Origin: Rubrivivax sp.
GTDB taxonomy: Bacteria > Pseudomonadota > Gammaproteobacteria > Burkholderiales > Burkholderiaceae_C
NCBI GenBank assembly: GCA_016707445.1
Contig: JADJHR010000012.1
Location: 1 to 57,092 of the forward strand
Length of the DNA stretch: 57,092 nt
Direction: 5' to 3'
In this document: in pieces, positions 50,589-57,092 of the stretch
How the letters are laid out: every line of letters starts with the position of its first letter
Numbering within the stretch: the stretch's first letter is position 1
Program-made: the position numbers and the translations under genes
The notes under the pieces: generated by a model
Database searches by the model: none
Told to the model about the DNA's origin: nothing
Seen by the model: the letters and a program-made list of their open reading frames with translations, nothing else

Positions 50589-51407
50589 TAGATCAGCCGG
50601 TCCGGCCGCAGGTCGCGCAGGATCGTGGTCGCGATCTCCTCGATCGACTTGTGCGTCGACGACAGCCAGGCGATGCCGGCGCGGCGCATCATGGCCTCGG
50701 CCTCGTTGACTTCGTAGCGGCAGTTCTCCAGCGACGCGTAGCGGCTGCCGGGCCGGCGCTCGTTGCGGATCGAGGCCAGGCGCTCGGGGTCGATGGTCAG
50801 GCCGAAGCACTTGCGCTTGTAGGGCGCCAGCGACGACGGCAGCTGGCCGCGCTCGAAGTCGTCGGGGATCAGCGGGTAGTTGGCGGCCTTGATGCCGTGC
50901 TGCATTGCCAGGTACAGCGAGGTCGGGGTCTTGCCGCTGCGGCTGACGCCGACCAGGATCACGTCGGCAATGTCGAGGTTGCGCGCCGACTGGCCGTCGT
51001 CGTGCGCCAGCGAGAAGTTGATCGCCTCGATGCGGTCGTTGTACTCCTGGCTCTTGCTGGCGTCGGAGAAGCGGCCGATGCGGTGGTTGGACTTGACGCC
51101 CAGTTCGTCCTCGAGCGGCTCGACGAAGGTGCGGAACATGTCCAGCACCAGGCCCTTGCAGCGCTCGCTGGTGACGATGTCGCGCACCTCGTCGGCGACC
51201 AGCGTGATGGAAGACGATCGGGCGCCGGCCTCGGCGCGCGGCCTGGTTGATCTCCGCCGCCACCTGCGCGGCTTTCTCGACGCTGTCGATGAAGGGCCGG
51301 CGCACATGGCGAGACCGGGCCGGAAACTGCGCCAGGATCGAGTTGCCGAAGGTCTCGGCGGTGATACCGGTGCCGTCCGAGACAAAGAACACGGTTCGTT
51401 CGGGCAT
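50585..51407 (-). CDS. ppsR: PEP synthase regulatory protein PpsR (kinase/pyrophosphorylase), frameshifted
   Basis: DUF299-family bifunctional enzyme: ADP-dependent kinase and phosphate-dependent phosphorylase acting on a threonine of PpsA. The N-terminal MPERTVFFVSDGTGITAETF starts at 51407; the P-loop is GVSRSGKTPTS. Three shifts cluster at about 51210-51240, where the two frames alternate (EINQA, RAEAG, RPIVF, then TLVADEVRDIVTSERCKGL). About 275 residues when rejoined. It is divergent from ppsA, its target, with 203 bases between the starts. Confidence 0.92.
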
Positions 51408-51610
51408 GAGGCCGGGCTCGTTGGCGGGCCGGCCCGGGCAGCGGTCAGATATGGCAGAACCCTAGAATCGCCAGCAATTCCGCCCCCGCCTCGCCCCAGC
51501 CCGCCGCGCATGAACCCCCAGGTCCAGACTCGAATCCGCAGCCCCCTGGGCGTGCTCGGGGTGCGCGTGCATGCGGAAGCACCGGTTTATTCACGTCTCG
51601 GAGCTTTCCC

Positions 51611-53999
<2,389 letters not shown>

Positions 54000-54036
54000 T
54001 CATCAAAGCCCCGACATCAGGCACGCCGCAACCTGC

Positions 54037-54064
54037 TTGATGCCGAGGCCCCGGGGGCTACACT
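54037..54064 (+). promoter_or_regulatory. Sigma70-like promoter of the 158-residue protein gene
   Basis: TTGATG (54037-54042), 16-base spacer, TACACT (54059-54064). Predicted start near 54071 leaves a leader of about 35 bases before ATG 54106. One of the better promoter matches in the window. Confidence 0.6.
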
Positions 54065-54105
54065 CGGACCGGATTGCGCTGTTGCCGACTCTGGCCCGAA
54101 GTTGT

Positions 54106-54582
54106 ATGAGCATCCGCTACCAGAAGTCCGAAGCAGGGCTCATCGAAATCGCCACCCGCGCGCGGGGCTTGCCGCCCCGGCTGCGACAGGCCCTGATCAT
54201 GATCGACGGGCGCAAGACGGTCGACGATCTGCGGCCGCTGCTGGGGGACCGCACCGACGAGCTCATGCGGGCCCTGGTCCAGGGTGGCTTCGTGCTGGCT
54301 CTGGCCTCGGATCCGCTGCCGGTTGTCAGCTCGGCGGCGCCGGCTCGGGCGCCATCGCCTGTGCAGCGCAGCGTCGACCTCGAGGCCGTCAAGCGTGGTG
54401 CCGTGCGCACGCTGACCGAACTGCTCGGGCCGATGGCCGAAGCGCTGGCGTTGAAGATCGAGCGCGCCGGCAGCAAGGACCAGTTGCTGCCGCTGCTCGA
54501 ACTGGGGCGCCAGAGCATTCTCAATACCCGTGGCGCGAAGGCGTCCGAGGACTTCAGCGCACGCCACATCGACGGCCTTTGA
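54106..54582 (+). CDS. Conserved-looking hypothetical protein, 158 residues
   Basis: I do not recognise this gene. Residues 1-60 (YQKSEAGLIEIATRARGLPP, then ALIMIDGRKTVDDLRPLLGD) have the helix pattern of a small winged-helix-like module. A Pro/Ala/Ser linker (about 70-88) leads to a second helical part (VDLEAVKRGAVRTLTELLGP, AEALALKIERAGSKDQLLPL). No signal peptide or membrane helix; cytoplasmic. It has its own promoter, follows ppsA by 106 bases and is convergent with the symporter gene. Confidence 0.75.
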   Translation: MSIRYQKSEAGLIEIATRARGLPPRLRQALIMIDGRKTVDDLRPLLGDRTDELMRALVQGGFVLALASDPLPVVSSAAPARAPSPVQRSVDLEAVKRGAVRTLTELLGPMAEALALKIERAGSKDQLLPLLELGRQSILNTRGAKASEDFSARHIDGL

Positions 54583-54592
54583 CTGCGCCGGG

Positions 54593-54621
54593 ATCGGCGC
54601 GCAGGCCTGCTGCGCGCCGAT
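54593..54621. terminator. Bidirectional hairpin between convergent genes
   Basis: ATCGGCGCGCAG (54593-54604), loop GCCTG, CTGCGCGCCGAT (54610-54621): a perfect 12-base stem between the stop of the 158-residue protein gene and the stop of the symporter gene. No U-run on either side. Confidence 0.7.
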
Positions 54622-54633
54622 GCCCAGGATGCG

Positions 54634-56766
54634 TCAGGGCTTGCCGAGGTTCAGGTCGGGGTAGCGCACATGTTCGACCAGCTCTTGCGTGTCCTGGCGC
54701 GGGGCGCCGGTGAGCAGGCTGACAATGATGATTACAGCAAACCCGACCGGCACGCCGAACAGGCCGGCCGAGATCGGCTGGATGCCCCACCAGATGTGGT
54801 CGGCGATCGGGCTGGTCACGCCGAACACGCCGCGCAGCCAGGGCTGGGTAGTCACCATGTAGTAGAACGTGGTGCCCAGGCCCGCGATCATGCCCAGCGA
54901 CGCGCCCCACTTGTTGGCGCGCTTCCAGAAGATGCCGAGCACCAGGGCCGGGAAGAACGCTGCCGCCGCGAACGAGAACGCGGCCGAAACCAGGAACAGG
55001 ATGTCGGCCGGCTTTTGCGCTGCCACCAGGGCCGCGGCCAGGGCCACGACGAGCAGCAGGGCCTTGGACAGCGTGACACGCCGCGAGGTCGACGCGTTCG
55101 GGTCGATCATCTTGTAGTAGAGATCGTGGCTGAGCGCGTTGGCGATGGTCAGCAGCAGACCGTCCGCAGTGGACAGCGCCGCCGCCAGGCCGCCCGCGGC
55201 GACCAGTCCCGACACCACGTAGGGCAGGCCGCCGATGGCCGGCGTGGCCAGCACGATGATGTCGCCGCCGATCTTCATTTCACCCAGTTGCAGGATGCCG
55301 TCGCCGTTGACGTCACTCACCGACAGCAAGGTCGGGTCGACCTTGTTCCAGGCGGCGATCCAGTCGGGCAAGTGATTGAATGGGGTGCCGATCAGGACCG
55401 TGAAGACCTCGTACTTGACCAGCACCGCCAGCGCGGGCGCCGTGAAGTACAGCAAGAAGATGAAGAACAGCGACCAGGTCACCGACTCGCGGGCCTGTTT
55501 CACGGAGGGCGTGGTGTAGTAGCGCATCAGGATGTGCGGCAGCGCGGCCGTCCCCACCATCAGGCAGAACACCAGGGCCAGGAAGTTGCGGCGTGACTCG
55601 TTGAATGCCTTCTGCGCCTTCTCGTCGCCACCTGGGTCGCCTGCGTACTGCTGGGCATGGCGCGGCATGCCGCCCAGCGGCTTGGCGCGGGCCTCGTTGG
55701 CCGCCTTGGCCGCGGTCCAGGCCTTGGTGGCTGCCCCAGCGTCGCGGGGCAGTGCGGCGACGACCTTCTCGGCCGCCTGCACCTCAAGCGCCGGTGCGTT
55801 GGCCGCCTTCAGATCGTCGAGCTTCTTGGTCGCGGCAGCCTTGTCGGCCTCCATGGCAGTCGGCACGTCCTTGAGCTTGGCGGCCAGGTCGTCGGCGCGC
55901 TGTTTGAAGATCGCGATGACTTCCTTTTCCTTCGGATCGTCGATCAGCTGCTTTTCCTTGGCCGTGACCTTCTCAAGCTGGTAGCCGTAGATGGCCTGCG
56001 GGATCGGCACGCCGGTCTGCTTGACCGACAGCCACACCACCGGAATCATGTAGGCGATGATCAGGATGATGTACTGCGCCACCTGCGTCCAGGTGACGGC
56101 ACGCATGCCGCCCAGGAACGAGCAGACCAGGATGCCCCCCAGGCCGACGAAGATGCCGACCTCGAAGGCCAGGCCCGACAGCCGGGTGGTGATCAGGCCG
56201 ACGCCGTAGATCTGCGCCACGACATAGGTGAACGAGCACAGGATGGCGGCGATGATGCCCAGGAAGCGTGGCAGGTTGCCTTCGTAGCGGGCGCCCAGAA
56301 AGTCAGGGATCGTGAACTGGCCGAATTTGCGCAGGTAGGGTGCCAGGAACAGCGCCACCAGGCAGTAGCCGCCTGTCCAGCCCAGGATGAAGGCCAGTCC
56401 GCCGTAGCCGCTGAGGTACAGCGTGCCGGCCATGCCGATGAACGAAGCCGCGCTCATCCAGTCGGCACCGGTGGCCATGCCGTTGTAGACGGCGGGCACG
56501 CGCCGCCCGGCCACGTAGTACTCGGCGGCATCGGTGGTGCGGCTCATGATGCCGATGCCGGCATATAGGCCCACGGTGGCGATCAGGAAGATCAGGCCGA
56601 TCCAGTCCTTCGGCAAGCCCATCTGCTCAAGCACGGCCAACACGATCACAAAGGCGAGAAAGCCGCCCGTGTAGAACGTGTAGACCTTGTTCAGCTGCTG
56701 CTTGAAGCCCTTCTGCGTGGTGGCGCTGAACGTGCCGCCGGCGGAGTTCGGTGTCTTTGCGGCCAT
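54634..56766 (-). CDS. Sodium/solute symporter large subunit (VC_2705-type, ActP-like) with extra loop domains
   Basis: 710 residues, SSS family, relative of acetate permease ActP. Transmembrane segments are evident at about 35-47, 55-73, 103-145, 167-250, 395-416, 428-450, 500-545, 567-615 and 660-685. GRRVPAVYNGMATGADWMSA is the family block. Compared with ActP (about 550 residues) it has a hydrophilic, Lys/Ala-rich helical insert (about 263-395) and an EF-hand-like loop DVNGDGILQLGE (485-496). One base separates it from the DUF4212 gene upstream, the small partner of this subfamily. A monocarboxylate such as acetate or lactate is the likely substrate, by analogy only. Confidence 0.88.
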   Translation of the reverse strand: MAAKTPNSAGGTFSATTQKGFKQQLNKVYTFYTGGFLAFVIVLAVLEQMGLPKDWIGLIFLIATVGLYAGIGIMSRTTDAAEYYVAGRRVPAVYNGMATGADWMSAASFIGMAGTLYLSGYGGLAFILGWTGGYCLVALFLAPYLRKFGQFTIPDFLGARYEGNLPRFLGIIAAILCSFTYVVAQIYGVGLITTRLSGLAFEVGIFVGLGGILVCSFLGGMRAVTWTQVAQYIILIIAYMIPVVWLSVKQTGVPIPQAIYGYQLEKVTAKEKQLIDDPKEKEVIAIFKQRADDLAAKLKDVPTAMEADKAAATKKLDDLKAANAPALEVQAAEKVVAALPRDAGAATKAWTAAKAANEARAKPLGGMPRHAQQYAGDPGGDEKAQKAFNESRRNFLALVFCLMVGTAALPHILMRYYTTPSVKQARESVTWSLFFIFLLYFTAPALAVLVKYEVFTVLIGTPFNHLPDWIAAWNKVDPTLLSVSDVNGDGILQLGEMKIGGDIIVLATPAIGGLPYVVSGLVAAGGLAAALSTADGLLLTIANALSHDLYYKMIDPNASTSRRVTLSKALLLVVALAAALVAAQKPADILFLVSAAFSFAAAAFFPALVLGIFWKRANKWGASLGMIAGLGTTFYYMVTTQPWLRGVFGVTSPIADHIWWGIQPISAGLFGVPVGFAVIIIVSLLTGAPRQDTQELVEHVRYPDLNLGKP

Positions 56767-56767
56767 C

Positions 56768-57031
56768 TCATTCCCCTTCGGATTCGGCTACGCCGAATTG
56801 CCGGTCCAGCCGGTTCATGTAGTACGCATAGAAGCCGATGATGACCACGTAGACGATCAGGGCCCCCTGGCCGGCGACCCAGAAGCTGAAGGGCCAGCCG
56901 AAGAAGTTGAAGTTGAGGTCGCGGGCGAAGTAGCCCAGGACAAAGGTCACGAAGAACCAGATGGCCAGAAGGATGCCCGTGATTCGCAGGTTCTTCTGCC
57001 AGTACTGACGGTGTCTTTCGGTCGCTTGCAC
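56768..57031 (-). CDS. DUF4212 small subunit of the sodium/solute symporter
   Basis: 87 residues with two membrane helices (ITGILLAIWFFVTFVLGYFA and FWVAGQGALIVYVVIIGFYA) and the family N-terminus RHRQYWQKNLR. This DUF4212 family is encoded next to VC_2705-type symporters and is thought to form a complex with them. GTG 57031 is the start, preceded by a strong ribosome site (GGAGGAGGTGA on the minus strand, 57037-57048 region). The promoter must lie in or beyond the last 60 bases of the window. Confidence 0.9.
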   Translation of the reverse strand: MQATERHRQYWQKNLRITGILLAIWFFVTFVLGYFARDLNFNFFGWPFSFWVAGQGALIVYVVIIGFYAYYMNRLDRQFGVAESEGE

Positions 57032-57092
57032 GATGTCACCTCCTCCGATATCTCACCCGGATCGGCCGGGCCCCGCAGCGCCGGTTGGGCGC

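Noticed and set aside
48408..51407. A 999-residue minus-strand frame starting with the PpsR N-terminus
   Set aside because: Only its first 57 residues are PpsR. The rest runs antisense through the SpoU methylase, rnhB and lpxB after a frameshift and has no meaning.

Overview
This is a 57 kb piece of a GC-rich betaproteobacterial chromosome, almost certainly order Burkholderiales. The evidence is gene order rather than any database match: ndk-rlmN-pilW-rodZ-ispG-hisS-yfgM-bamB-der-hfq-hflX-hflK-hflC-DUF2065-hisZ-purA, followed by rpsB-tsf-pyrH-frr-uppS-cdsA-dxr-rseP-bamA-skp-lpxD-fabZ-lpxA-lpxB-rnhB, both typical of that order. I cannot name the genus. I see no phage, insertion sequence, integron, CRISPR array, rRNA operon or biosynthetic island. 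The window is mainly core metabolism, translation and cell-envelope biogenesis.

Layout. 1-3251: end of odhB, then lpdA and zapE. 3255-6896: a small secreted protein, a PP2C phosphatase (minus strand), a YdcH-like protein and a DinG/YoaA helicase. 6853-8738: bamD (minus) and rluD (plus), divergent. 9043-11891: scpB-rluB. 11973-28593: a long plus-strand housekeeping series covering nucleotide metabolism, rRNA/tRNA modification, pilus assembly, morphogenesis, isoprenoid synthesis, outer-membrane assembly, GTPases, Hfq, HflKC and purine synthesis. 28703-31087: tRNA-Leu(CAG) on the minus strand, back to back with rnr. 31101-35462: three minus-strand genes (NAD(P)HX repair, a DadA-like oxidase, an amidase). 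35673-50588: the translation/lipid/envelope cluster from rpsB to a SpoU-type methylase. 50585-53999: the divergent regulator/enzyme pair ppsR and ppsA. 54106-57031: an unrecognised 158-residue protein, then a minus-strand sodium/solute symporter pair (VC_2705-type large subunit plus DUF4212 small subunit).

The most important observation concerns sequence quality. From about 41.94 to 52.47 kb nearly every gene is broken by frameshifts (rseP, bamA signal peptide, skp, lpxD, lpxA, lpxB, rnhB, the SpoU methylase, ppsR, ppsA), while I see none in the other 46 kb. Several of these genes are essential. Almost every shift can be repaired by restoring one C/G in a C/G run or one GC/CG dinucleotide in an alternating GC stretch. 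I therefore annotate them as real genes damaged by consensus errors, not pseudogenes. Two open-looking frames (lpxD, lpxA) hide compensated shifts that scramble short internal stretches.

I found no convincing new biological system. Points worth a second look: rnr has no canonical start codon between the tRNA and its first RNA-binding domain, the symporter carries a hydrophilic insert plus an EF-hand-like loop, the RluB tail has a three-fold repeated peptide, and there is a cluster of palindromes downstream of dadA.
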